A stretch of DNA of 64,000 nucleotides. It comes from CAZMZF01 sp964570765. GTDB taxonomy: Bacteria; Zixibacteria; MSB-5A5; RBG-16-43-9. Position 1 is the stretch's first letter, and each line of letters begins with the position of its first letter. The DNA is taken from assembly GCA_964570765.1 (NCBI GenBank), contig CAZMZF010000001.1, positions 1 to 64,000 of the forward strand. Direction: 5' to 3'. The position numbers were made by a program, and so were the translations under genes. Of this stretch, positions 51,379 through 58,783 are shown piece by piece. A model generated the notes under the pieces. That model worked only from the letters and a program-made list of their open reading frames with translations, searched no databases and was not told where the DNA came from.

Positions 51379-52905
51379 ATGTTCAAAAAAATTCTTATAG
51401 CTAATCGGGGAGAGATCGCAGTCAGGATTATACGAGCTTGCAGAGAGTTAGGGATAAAAGCGGTCGCGGTCTTTTCTGAAATAGACCGAAAAGGTTTACA
51501 TGTTCGGATGGCAGATGAAGCTTATTTTATCGGACCCTCACCTTCAGTTGCCAGTTACCTTAATATGGAAAAGTTAATTGAGGTGACAAAAAAAGCAGGG
51601 TGCGAGGGGATTCATCCGGGTTATGGCTTTTTAGCAGAAAATCCAGTGTTCGCCCGATTAGTTGAAAAAGAGGGATTGGTTTTCATCGGTCCGCCTGCCT
51701 CTGCCATTGAGCTTTTAGGGGATAAAATGGCGGCCAGAAAAACGATGAAAAAAGCCGGGATCGAAGTTGTTCCCGGAACTGAGGAACCTTTAGAGTCTGA
51801 AAAGCAGGGGCTTTCTATTGCTCAAAAAATAGGTTTCCCAATTTTAATTAAAGCGGCTGGTGGTGGAGGGGGAAAAGGGATGAGGATTGTCAGAAATGAA
51901 AAAGATTTAAAAGAGGCCATGAGGGCTTGTTCCTCTGAAGCTAAATCTGCCTTTGCGGATGCCAGGATCTATATTGAAAAATATTTAGAGAAACCCAGAC
52001 ATATTGAGATTCAGATCTTAGGTGATAAATTCGGAAATATTATTTATTTAGGGGAGAGGGAGTGCTCTATTCAGAGAAGACATCAGAAGGTGATTGAGGA
52101 ATCTCCTTCACCGATTGTAGATGAGGTTATGCGAAAGAAAATGGGTGAGACGGCGGTTAAAGCAGCTAAAGCGGCTGGATATCGCAATGCAGGAACAATG
52201 GAATTTTTGGTTGATTCTGATAAAAACTTCTATTTCTTAGAGGCTAATACTCGACTTCAGGTAGAACATCCGGTTACGGAGATGGTTACCGGGATCGATA
52301 TAGCCAAGGAGCAGATGAAGATTGCCTCAGGTTTGCCTTTAAGCTACAAGCAGGCGGATGTTACCTGGAAGGGAGCATCTATAGAATGTCGGATTTATGC
52401 TGAGGACCCGGAAAACAATTTTCTGCCTTCAACCGGTACGGTTTCATATTATGAAGAGCCAGCAGGTCCAGGGATCAGGGTTGATTCCGGTCTTTATGAA
52501 GGATGTGATGTCCCGATCTACTATGATCCAATCATAGGAAAATTAATCACCTGGGGTAAAGATAGAGAGGAAGCTATTCAGAGAATGAGAAGAGCTTTAG
52601 CGGAATATCATATTTCCGGTGTAGCTACCACCATACCTTTTCACATTCAGGTGATGGAGAATGAAAAATTCAAGCAAGGAGAATTGTCTACTCATTTTAT
52701 TGAAGAGGAGTTTAATCAAGGCAGAAAAGCTCAACTTGAAGAAAATAGTTATAGAATGGTGGCTTTGTTTTCGGCTTTAGCTGAATATAAAAATATACAA
52801 AAGGTTCAAAGGTTCAATCCGCCAGGGCGGACAAAGACTCAAGAGAAGGAAAATCCGTGGAAGATGGAAGGGAGAAGAAGAGGATTAAGAAAATTTGGGA
52901 TTTAA
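51379..52905 (+). CDS. accC: Biotin carboxylase subunit of acyl-CoA carboxylase
   Basis: 508-residue ATP-grasp biotin carboxylase. MFKKILIANRGEIAVRIIRA is the standard start; it has GCEGIHPGYGFLAENPVFA, the glycine-rich loop KAAGGGGGKGMRIV, ERECSIQRRHQKVIEE, and FLEANTRLQVEHPVTEMVTG with the catalytic residues. Residues about 474-491 (KVQRFNPPGRTKTQEKE) are encoded by a copy of the dispersed GGTTCAAAGG...CCGCC repeat, which interrupts the C terminus in frame; the family-like tail WKMEGRRRGLRKFGI then resumes. Insertion lies past the catalytic fold, so activity may be kept. The BCCP gene follows 26 bases later. Confidence 0.93.
   Translation: MFKKILIANRGEIAVRIIRACRELGIKAVAVFSEIDRKGLHVRMADEAYFIGPSPSVASYLNMEKLIEVTKKAGCEGIHPGYGFLAENPVFARLVEKEGLVFIGPPASAIELLGDKMAARKTMKKAGIEVVPGTEEPLESEKQGLSIAQKIGFPILIKAAGGGGGKGMRIVRNEKDLKEAMRACSSEAKSAFADARIYIEKYLEKPRHIEIQILGDKFGNIIYLGERECSIQRRHQKVIEESPSPIVDEVMRKKMGETAVKAAKAAGYRNAGTMEFLVDSDKNFYFLEANTRLQVEHPVTEMVTGIDIAKEQMKIASGLPLSYKQADVTWKGASIECRIYAEDPENNFLPSTGTVSYYEEPAGPGIRVDSGLYEGCDVPIYYDPIIGKLITWGKDREEAIQRMRRALAEYHISGVATTIPFHIQVMENEKFKQGELSTHFIEEEFNQGRKAQLEENSYRMVALFSALAEYKNIQKVQRFNPPGRTKTQEKENPWKMEGRRRGLRKFGI
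52800..52850. repeat. GGTTCAAAGG/CCGCC repeat inside accC
   Basis: AAAGGTTCAAAGGTTCAATC followed by CGCCAGGGCGG and a CTCAAGAGAAGG end. The spacer copy at 48662-48711 has the same order: GGTTAAAGAGTTTAATCCGC, CAGAGGCGG, GGGTTCAAGGGAAAA. Here the element is translated. Confidence 0.75.
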
Positions 52906-52931
52906 GTATAAAGTAATACTTTAAAGCATAT

Positions 52932-53438
52932 ATGAAATACATTGCTAATATTGAAGATAAGAGTTTTGAAGTTGATATAATTGAGACTGATGGTAAACTG
53001 ATAATAAAGCTTGATGGTCAACCTGTTGCGGTTGATTTTGTGCAAGTTAAACCACCTAATCTTTTTTCATTTCTGGTGGATAATCAATCGTTTGATGTGG
53101 AGATAGTAAAAAATGCTGAGGGGTACTGGGTAAATTTTAATGGAAGAAGATATGAATGTATTTTAGAGGATGAGAAAATTCAAAAGATAAAAGATATTGT
53201 CGGGTTTAAAAAAGAGATTTTGCATGATAGAGAACTTAAATCTCCAATGCCTGGTTTAGTCGTTGCCATTGAGGTTGAGGAGGGGGAGATGGTGAAAGTG
53301 GGGCAGGGTGTTGCCATAGTTGAGGCGATGAAGATGGAAAATGAGTTGAAAGCTAAATTTGATGGGAAAGTGAAAAAAGTCAGGGTGAAACCGGGACAGG
53401 CAGTGGAAAAGAACGAGATTCTGGTAATATTTGAATGA
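52932..53438 (+). CDS. Biotin carboxyl carrier protein
   Basis: 168-residue carrier with the biotin attachment motif VEAMKMENEL near residue 137 in a C-terminal biotinyl domain (SPMPGLVVAIEVEEGEMVKV onwards, DGKVKKVRVKPGQAVE). The N-terminal 90 residues are a small beta domain (YIANIEDKSFEVDII), as in propionyl- and glutaconyl-type carriers, where it tethers the subunits. It completes the three-part carboxylase with 49573-51123 and 51379-52905. Confidence 0.93.
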   Translation: MKYIANIEDKSFEVDIIETDGKLIIKLDGQPVAVDFVQVKPPNLFSFLVDNQSFDVEIVKNAEGYWVNFNGRRYECILEDEKIQKIKDIVGFKKEILHDRELKSPMPGLVVAIEVEEGEMVKVGQGVAIVEAMKMENELKAKFDGKVKKVRVKPGQAVEKNEILVIFE

Positions 53439-53673
53439 GAAAAAACGTTTTTCGTGACCGTTGTTCGTGAGCGTTGAAAAAATGTAGAGAGGTTCAATAG
53501 TTCAAAGGTTTAATAGTTCAAGGGCAAAAAAGATATAGAATTCATTGCGGGGAAACCAGGCCGGAATGACGAAATTCGTAGGACGTTCGCCCGACACGAT
53601 GGTCGGGCGTTAAGAGTTTCAGCTACTTGCTACATGCTACCTGCTAAGAGCTATTAATAGATGAGAGAGGTAA

Positions 53674-55272
53674 ATGATGGATGATAAACGCAAATTTTTC
53701 ACCACCTCAAATATTCCCATAAACGAGCTTTATACTACAGAAGACCTTTCTGATTTCGATTACACCAGTAACTTAAGCTATCCGGGGAAATATCCTTTCA
53801 CCCGTGGGGTGCAGAAGGATATGTATCGGGGACGCTTGTGGACGATGAGGCAGTATGCTGGCTTTGGGACTGCTCTGGAGACTAATAAACGGTTCAAATA
53901 TTTATTACAGAAGGGACAGACCGGTTTATCAATTGCCTTCGATCTTCCTACCCAAATCGGTTATGATTCTGACCATCCCTTATCCTCAGGTGAAGTGGGC
54001 AAAACCGGAGTAGCGATCGATACGCTTAAGGATATGGAAATACTTTTTGATGGAATTCCATTGGATAAAGTTAGCACCTCAATGACTATAAATGCTACAG
54101 CTTCAATCCTTTTAGCGATGTACGTGGCTTTAGCTAAAAAGCAAAATGTCCCCCTAAATCTACTCTCCGGCACGATTCAAAATGATATTCTAAAAGAATA
54201 TATTGCCAGAGGAACATACATCTTTCCCCCTCGCCCTTCGATGAGACTTACTACTGACATTTTTAAATACTCCAGTGAAAATCTTCCAAAATTTAATCCA
54301 ATAAGTGTTAGCGGTTATCATATCAGGGAGGCTGGGGCAACTGCGGTGCAGGAGATTGCTTTTACATTAGCTAACGGCATAACCTATGTGCAGGAAGCGA
54401 TAAATTCCGGGCTGAAAGTGAATGATTTCGCTAAACGGGTTTCATTTTTCTTGAATTCTCACAGTAATTTCTTTGAGGAGATAGCCAAGTTCAGAGCAGC
54501 CAGGAGGCTCTGGGCGAAAATTATAAAAGAGAGATTCAGGGCAGAAGAAGATGTATGTAAATTAAGATTTCACACTCAGACTGCAGGATGTACCCTTACT
54601 GCCCAACAGCCTGAAAATAATATAATTAGAGTAGCCCTGCAGGCACTTTCCTCAATCCTGGGAGGGACTCAATCGTTACATACCAATTCAATGGATGAGG
54701 CATTAAGTCTTCCCTCACAAAAGTCAGCTGAAATAGCTTTAAGAACACAACAGATTATTGCCTATGAGAGCGGGGTTACTGATACGGTTGACCCCTTAGC
54801 TGGAGCTTATTTTATTGAAGCTTTGACCAATAGAATAGAGGATGAGGCGAGAAAATATATAGATTATATCGTAAAGAATGGTGGTGCATTATGGGCGGTC
54901 GAATCTGGATATTATCAGAAAGAGATTCAGAAAAGCGCTTATGAATATCAAAAGATGATAGAATCAAAAGAGAAAATTATTGTAGGGGTGAACAAATTTG
55001 AGGCTGAAGTTGAAAAAGAGAAAAGAAAAAAGATTTTTAAGGTAAGTAAAAAGGGAACATTGGATCAGATTAAAAGATTAAAAGAAGTAAAAGAAAAAAG
55101 AGATAAAGAAAAAGTGAAAAAGTCACTGGATGAATTGAGAAATAAAATTAATACGGATGAGAATTTAATGTATCCGATAATTCATTGCGTAGAAGCTTAT
55201 ACCTCAATTGGTGAGATCTGCGAGGTCTTAAAAAGTGTCTGTGGAGAGTATGAACAGAAAGTAATAATTTAA
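53674..55272 (+). CDS. mcmA: Methylmalonyl-CoA mutase large subunit
   Basis: 532-residue catalytic subunit of methylmalonyl-CoA mutase (methylmalonyl-CoA to succinyl-CoA). It has the MCM residues at the position of Tyr89 (RQYAGFG, Tyr61 here) and PSMRLTTDIF with the substrate arginine, plus SGYHIREAGATAVQEIAFTL and FHTQTAGCTLTAQQPENN. It is the archaeal-type separate large subunit and looks closer to true MCM than 44040-45707. No B12 subunit follows, so it must use 45894-46313 or one outside the window. ATG 53674 follows GAGAGG. Confidence 0.93.
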   Translation: MMDDKRKFFTTSNIPINELYTTEDLSDFDYTSNLSYPGKYPFTRGVQKDMYRGRLWTMRQYAGFGTALETNKRFKYLLQKGQTGLSIAFDLPTQIGYDSDHPLSSGEVGKTGVAIDTLKDMEILFDGIPLDKVSTSMTINATASILLAMYVALAKKQNVPLNLLSGTIQNDILKEYIARGTYIFPPRPSMRLTTDIFKYSSENLPKFNPISVSGYHIREAGATAVQEIAFTLANGITYVQEAINSGLKVNDFAKRVSFFLNSHSNFFEEIAKFRAARRLWAKIIKERFRAEEDVCKLRFHTQTAGCTLTAQQPENNIIRVALQALSSILGGTQSLHTNSMDEALSLPSQKSAEIALRTQQIIAYESGVTDTVDPLAGAYFIEALTNRIEDEARKYIDYIVKNGGALWAVESGYYQKEIQKSAYEYQKMIESKEKIIVGVNKFEAEVEKEKRKKIFKVSKKGTLDQIKRLKEVKEKRDKEKVKKSLDELRNKINTDENLMYPIIHCVEAYTSIGEICEVLKSVCGEYEQKVII

Positions 55273-55304
55273 AATACGTGTGAAGGATTCGATGATTGGA
55301 GATT

Positions 55305-55413
55305 GTAGCGCGAGGCCTCAAGGTCTTGAGACTTTCAGCCTCGCAATGTGACCCTGTCCTGCGGTGGCTACGCCAGACGTAGTCTCCGTTATTAGGAAAA
55401 GGGTCGCGCTACG
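55305..55413. repeat. Y-shaped GTAGCG element with two nested inserts
   Basis: First arm GCGAGGC...GCCTCGC carries the TCAAGGTCTTGAGA insert as in 45751-45820. Second arm carries the 48-base insert as in 51281-51366, differing by a single base over most of it (CCTGCGG for CCTACGG). Borders GTAGCG and GCTACG. Confidence 0.8.
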
Positions 55414-55427
55414 AAAGGTCGAAAATT

Positions 55428-55826
55428 ATGAAAATAGAAAAAATTGAACATATCGGGATTGCAGTGAAAAGCATTGATGAAGTGGCGAAATTCTACAGCA
55501 ACATTCTTAATCTAAAAATCTCTGAAAAAATTGTGGTGCCTCAAAGAAAGATTAGAATTGCCTTTGTCCAGCTCTCTGAAACAAAGTTGGAGCTATTAGA
55601 GTCGATGGAGGAAGGGAGTGTTATTGATAAATTCATTCAGAAAAAGGGGGAAGGGATTCATCATATTTGCTTTGAGGTGGAGGATTTTGATAAGGTTGTA
55701 GCTGAGCTAAAGGATAAAAAAGTAGAATTGGTGGGCGAACCCCGGACAGGTGCAGAAGGAAAGAGAATCGTTTTCCTCCAGCCTAAAAATGCGTTTGGGG
55801 TGTTGATTGAGTTAAAGGAAAAATAG
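55428..55826 (+). CDS. mce: Methylmalonyl-CoA epimerase
   Basis: 132-residue VOC-fold enzyme that converts (S)- to (R)-methylmalonyl-CoA. It starts KIEKIEHIGIAVKSIDEVAKFY with metal ligand His; LELLESMEEGS and GIHHICFEVED give further ligands, and IVFLQPKNAFGVLIELKEK is the family end. It joins propionyl-CoA carboxylase and mutase. Spacer before it is a repeat element. Confidence 0.94.
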   Translation: MKIEKIEHIGIAVKSIDEVAKFYSNILNLKISEKIVVPQRKIRIAFVQLSETKLELLESMEEGSVIDKFIQKKGEGIHHICFEVEDFDKVVAELKDKKVELVGEPRTGAEGKRIVFLQPKNAFGVLIELKEK

Positions 55827-55880
55827 CACAGCTGATTGGAATGATTAAGCAAATTAAAAAATACGGATGACAGAGTTTTT

Positions 55881-55924
55881 CGTAGCGCCCGTAGGGCAAT
55901 GCGACCCTAAAAGGTCGCGCTACG
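55881..55924. repeat. Short Y-shaped GTAGCG element
   Basis: Borders CGTAGCG and CGCTACG; arms GCCC-GTA-GGGC and GCGACCCT-AA-AAGGTCGC. About 44 bases; the minimal form of the family. Confidence 0.75.
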
Positions 55925-55951
55925 AAACTGCAACTTGATTAAGAGAATTAA

Positions 55952-56950
55952 GTGATAGATATTTTTGGTTATCAAATTGAACGTGATTTATTTTTGACAA
56001 TTCTAGGTATTATTGTTGCGGGTATAATTAGCTTTTTTACTTGGATTCGTCCTCGTCGGGCAAAACTGAAAAAACAAGACGAAGAGCGTCTTTGGCGTAT
56101 TGAAAAACAAGCAAAAGAAACAAATGAAAACATAAAGCTAATACAAAGGCATTTTGACATTCCGATTTATGTAGATGAGTTACCTTCTGCACGTCCATCA
56201 GTATTTGTCCCATTTCTTAAAGGGTTAAAACTTATGATGCAGCTTAAATGGGATGAAGCAATACTTGAATTTAAGCAGGCGTTGAAAGATGCAAAAACCA
56301 GTCAATTAGTTGCCCTTTATAATTTTATAGGACTCTGTTACATTGTGTATGACAAACTCGATTTGGCTTTAGAAAGTTTTAATAATTCTTTAACTTTTGC
56401 TAGTGAGCTTGACAGCAAAGAGGGTGAAGCGGTCGCTCTTAGCATGCTTGCCATAACTTTTCGAAATAAAGGTGAATTGGACAAGTCCTTAGAATATTAC
56501 CAAAATGCTTTAGTTGTATGTAGAGAAATTAACGACAAAAAATTGGAAGCAGCAATAATTTTCAGCCTTGGTCTAATCTATCAGATGAAAGGAGTTCTGG
56601 ATAAAGCAGAGAAAAGCTATGAGGAAGCTCTGAAGATTTTTAGAGTAATTGGTGAAAAAGAAGGGGAAGCTAAATCGCTTGGAAACCTCGGTTTAATTTA
56701 TCAGGCCAATGGTCTTTTAAATGAAGCCTTCAGATCTTTTCTATCTGCTCTTAAGATCAATAAAAAACTTGGCAGAAAGAAAGGTATAGCAGTCCAGATT
56801 AACAATATAGGTACAGTCTTTGAAGCTAAAAGAGAAAAGGAAAAAGCTCTGAGATATTTTGAAGATGCTTTGAGAATATTTACTGAAATTGGAGAGCAGA
56901 AGGGAATTGAACAAACTAAAGAAAATATTAAAAGATTAAAAGGTGAATGA
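55952..56950 (+). CDS. Membrane-anchored TPR-repeat protein
   Basis: 332-residue protein with one N-terminal membrane helix (LFLTILGIIVAGIISFFTWI), a basic stop-transfer, a short coiled coil, and about six tetratricopeptide repeats from residue 90 onwards (e.g. AVALSMLAITFRNKGELDKSLEYY, AKSLGNLGLIYQANGLLNEA). Likely a scaffold for protein interaction on the cytoplasmic face; partner unknown. GTG 55952 is the only close start, directly after a repeat. Confidence 0.8.
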   Translation: MIDIFGYQIERDLFLTILGIIVAGIISFFTWIRPRRAKLKKQDEERLWRIEKQAKETNENIKLIQRHFDIPIYVDELPSARPSVFVPFLKGLKLMMQLKWDEAILEFKQALKDAKTSQLVALYNFIGLCYIVYDKLDLALESFNNSLTFASELDSKEGEAVALSMLAITFRNKGELDKSLEYYQNALVVCREINDKKLEAAIIFSLGLIYQMKGVLDKAEKSYEEALKIFRVIGEKEGEAKSLGNLGLIYQANGLLNEAFRSFLSALKINKKLGRKKGIAVQINNIGTVFEAKREKEKALRYFEDALRIFTEIGEQKGIEQTKENIKRLKGE

Positions 56951-56963
56951 GGTTCAAGTACTC

Positions 56964-57016
56964 CGTAGCGCGAGGCTTTTAGCCTCGCAATGCGACCCTG
57001 AAAGGGTCGCGCTACG
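56964..57016. repeat. Y-shaped GTAGCG element flanking RAYT, left copy
   Basis: CGTAGC border, arm 1 GCGAGGC-TTTTA-GCCTCGC, AAT linker, arm 2 GCGACCC-TGAAA-GGGTCGC, border GCTACG. This is the cleanest copy and defines the family. It lies 21 bases before the transposase gene. Confidence 0.88.
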
Positions 57017-57037
57017 ATTATAAGAAATGTAAATTAA

Positions 57038-57517
57038 ATGAAATATAGTTTTCAAAAGAGGATAAGATTAAAGGACTTTTCTTATAAAGGTTTGTGGAGA
57101 TACTTCGTAACAATTTCGACGTACGAAGGTAAACGATATTTCGAAAATAATAAGTCTGTAGAGAGTTGTATTATTTATCTTAAAGATATATCGGTTTCAT
57201 ATAACTTCAACGTATTAGCGTATTGTTTTATGCCTGATCATTTGCATCTTTTGATTGAAGGAAAAGAGGAAGATTCTGATTTTAGGAAGTTTATGTCTAT
57301 GTTTAAACAGAAGTCAAATTATCATTGTAAAAACATCGAAGGAAATCCTCTTTGGCAAAAGGATTATTATGAACATGTTTTAAGAAGAAATGAGGATACT
57401 ATACAGGTAATAAAGTATATATTAGATAATCCGGTAAGAAAAGGGATGGTTAAGGATTTTAGAGATTATCCCTTTCTCGGTTCTTTTGTTTATGATTTAA
57501 AAGAGGTATTTTCGTAG
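57038..57517 (+). CDS. REP-associated tyrosine transposase (RAYT, Y1_Tnp family)
   Basis: 159-residue single-strand DNA transposase of the IS200/IS605 superfamily, single copy and immobile type. The HUH motif is FMPDHLHLLIEG, with a conserved YFVTISTYEGKRYF start and the catalytic-tyrosine helix region IQVIKYILDNPVRKGMV, and a C-terminal DYPFLGSF as in RAYTs. It is flanked on both sides by Y-shaped GTAGCG elements in the same orientation (56964-57016 and 57513-57564), and its stop TAG is part of the right element. No IS ends are seen. It is the probable driver of the many similar elements in the window. Confidence 0.92.
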   Translation: MKYSFQKRIRLKDFSYKGLWRYFVTISTYEGKRYFENNKSVESCIIYLKDISVSYNFNVLAYCFMPDHLHLLIEGKEEDSDFRKFMSMFKQKSNYHCKNIEGNPLWQKDYYEHVLRRNEDTIQVIKYILDNPVRKGMVKDFRDYPFLGSFVYDLKEVFS

Positions 57518-57564
57518 CGCGAGGCTTCAGCCTCGCAATGCGATCCTAAAAGGATCGTCCTACG
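57513..57564. repeat. Y-shaped GTAGCG element flanking RAYT, right copy
   Basis: Border CGTAGC supplies the stop codon of the transposase. Arm 1 GCGAGGC-TTCA-GCCTCGC, AAT linker, arm 2 GCGATCC-TAAAA-GGATCG, border CCTACG. Arm 2 differs from the left copy at matched positions (ACCC/GGGT to ATCC/GGAT), a compensated change. Confidence 0.88.
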
Positions 57565-57603
57565 AAAAGCAATACGAAAGACAAAAATATACAGGAGAAC
57601 AAG

Positions 57604-58677
57604 ATGGGTCTTTTTGAGATGATGGAGGAGAAAGGGCATGAGCAGTTGATATTTTGCTACAATCAGCCCACGCATTTAAAAGCCATAATCGCTATCCACG
57701 ATACTACCCTGGGAAAAGCAGTTGGAGGATGCAGGCTCTGGAAATATAATACAGAGAAAGAGGCGATTACGGATGCTTTGATTTTGTCTGAAATTATGAC
57801 TTATCAATCTGCTATCTCGGATTGCGATACCGGCGGGGGCAAAGTAGTTTTGTGGCATGATTTTGAAGAAGAGCCGGATGAGGCTTATTACCGGGCTTTA
57901 GGGAGGTTTATCGAGGGGCTAAAGGGAAGGATCATTACCTATCCGGATTTAGGCACTGATACTCAGGAGATGAAGTACATTCGAAGAGAGACCGAGCATG
58001 TCCTTTTTTATGAGACCTCCTCAGGTTTGAGAGCGGAAAGCTCAGAGCTTACCGCTTATGGAGTTTACTGGGGGATGAAAGCCTGTGTTAAAGAGCTTTA
58101 TGGTATATCCTCTTTAGATGGGCTTACTGTGGCAATTCAAGGAGTAGGGAGTGTAGGTCGAATACTGGCTGATTATCTCAAGGAAGAAAAAGTAAAGCTT
58201 ATCGTTACTGATTTGAACTATGATTCCATCAAAAAAGTTCAGGATAAATATCCGGATACAATTATTGCCAACCCTGAAAATATTTTAACCTGTGAATGCG
58301 ATGTCTTTTCTCCCTGTGCTTTAGGTCCAGTATTCAGCAGGCAGAATATAGATAAGCTCCGATGTAAAATCATTGCTGGAGGAGCTTATAATATTTTAGA
58401 AGAGGCTTCATTGGCTGAGGAACTATTTAAACGAGGGATTTTGTATGCTCCGGACTTTGTGATAAACAGTGGTGAGCTTTTTATGACTGCGGATGCTTTA
58501 AAGATATTATCCAAAGATGAAGCTTTAGCCTCAGCTAAAAAGATCTATGATATAATGGCAAAAGTACTGGCTATATCCAGAAGAGGGAATATCTCCCCTT
58601 ATAAAGCTGCTTACCAGTTGGCAAAAGAAAGGATAATAAAAGTAGGGGATATAAAAAATATTTTATGTTGTATCTAA
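57604..58677 (+). CDS. Leucine-dehydrogenase-like amino acid dehydrogenase
   Basis: 357-residue Glu/Leu/Phe/Val dehydrogenase. The order of elements matches leucine dehydrogenase: HDTTLGKAVGGCRLW, GGGKVVLWHD with catalytic Lys80, TAYGVYWGMKA, and the NAD loop IQGVGSVGRILADYL. The conserved substrate lysine at position 68 (MTYKNA in leucine dehydrogenases) is Gln68 here (MTYQSA), and the family segment GLNLGGGK is DCDTGGGK. It may accept a different substrate or be impaired. Context (Buk, Ptb nearby) is the same as in branched-chain keto acid operons (ptb-leuDH-buk). A RAYT unit precedes it. Confidence 0.8.
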   Translation: MGLFEMMEEKGHEQLIFCYNQPTHLKAIIAIHDTTLGKAVGGCRLWKYNTEKEAITDALILSEIMTYQSAISDCDTGGGKVVLWHDFEEEPDEAYYRALGRFIEGLKGRIITYPDLGTDTQEMKYIRRETEHVLFYETSSGLRAESSELTAYGVYWGMKACVKELYGISSLDGLTVAIQGVGSVGRILADYLKEEKVKLIVTDLNYDSIKKVQDKYPDTIIANPENILTCECDVFSPCALGPVFSRQNIDKLRCKIIAGGAYNILEEASLAEELFKRGILYAPDFVINSGELFMTADALKILSKDEALASAKKIYDIMAKVLAISRRGNISPYKAAYQLAKERIIKVGDIKNILCCI

Positions 58678-58681
58678 AAAA

Positions 58682-58716
58682 CAGTTCAAAGGTTTAAAGG
58701 TTTAAAAGTTTAAAGG
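58682..58716. repeat. GGTTCAAAGG word tract
   Basis: Tandem imperfect words (AGTTCAAAGGTTTAAAGG and so on) just after the leucine-dehydrogenase-like gene. Similar tracts follow at 59881-59913, 53491-53524, 51126-51160 and 35678-35710. Confidence 0.65.
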
Positions 58717-58783
58717 TAAAAAAGAAAATTAAACTGTTTACAATAAGAGTTCTTATCAAGGAAACAAAAGGATAGAAAAAAGT

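Noticed and set aside
53439..53673. Gene in the spacer between the biotin carrier and the second mutase
   Set aside because: Only word tracts and a CGCCCGACA...TGGTCGGGCG palindrome are visible; no frame of useful length.
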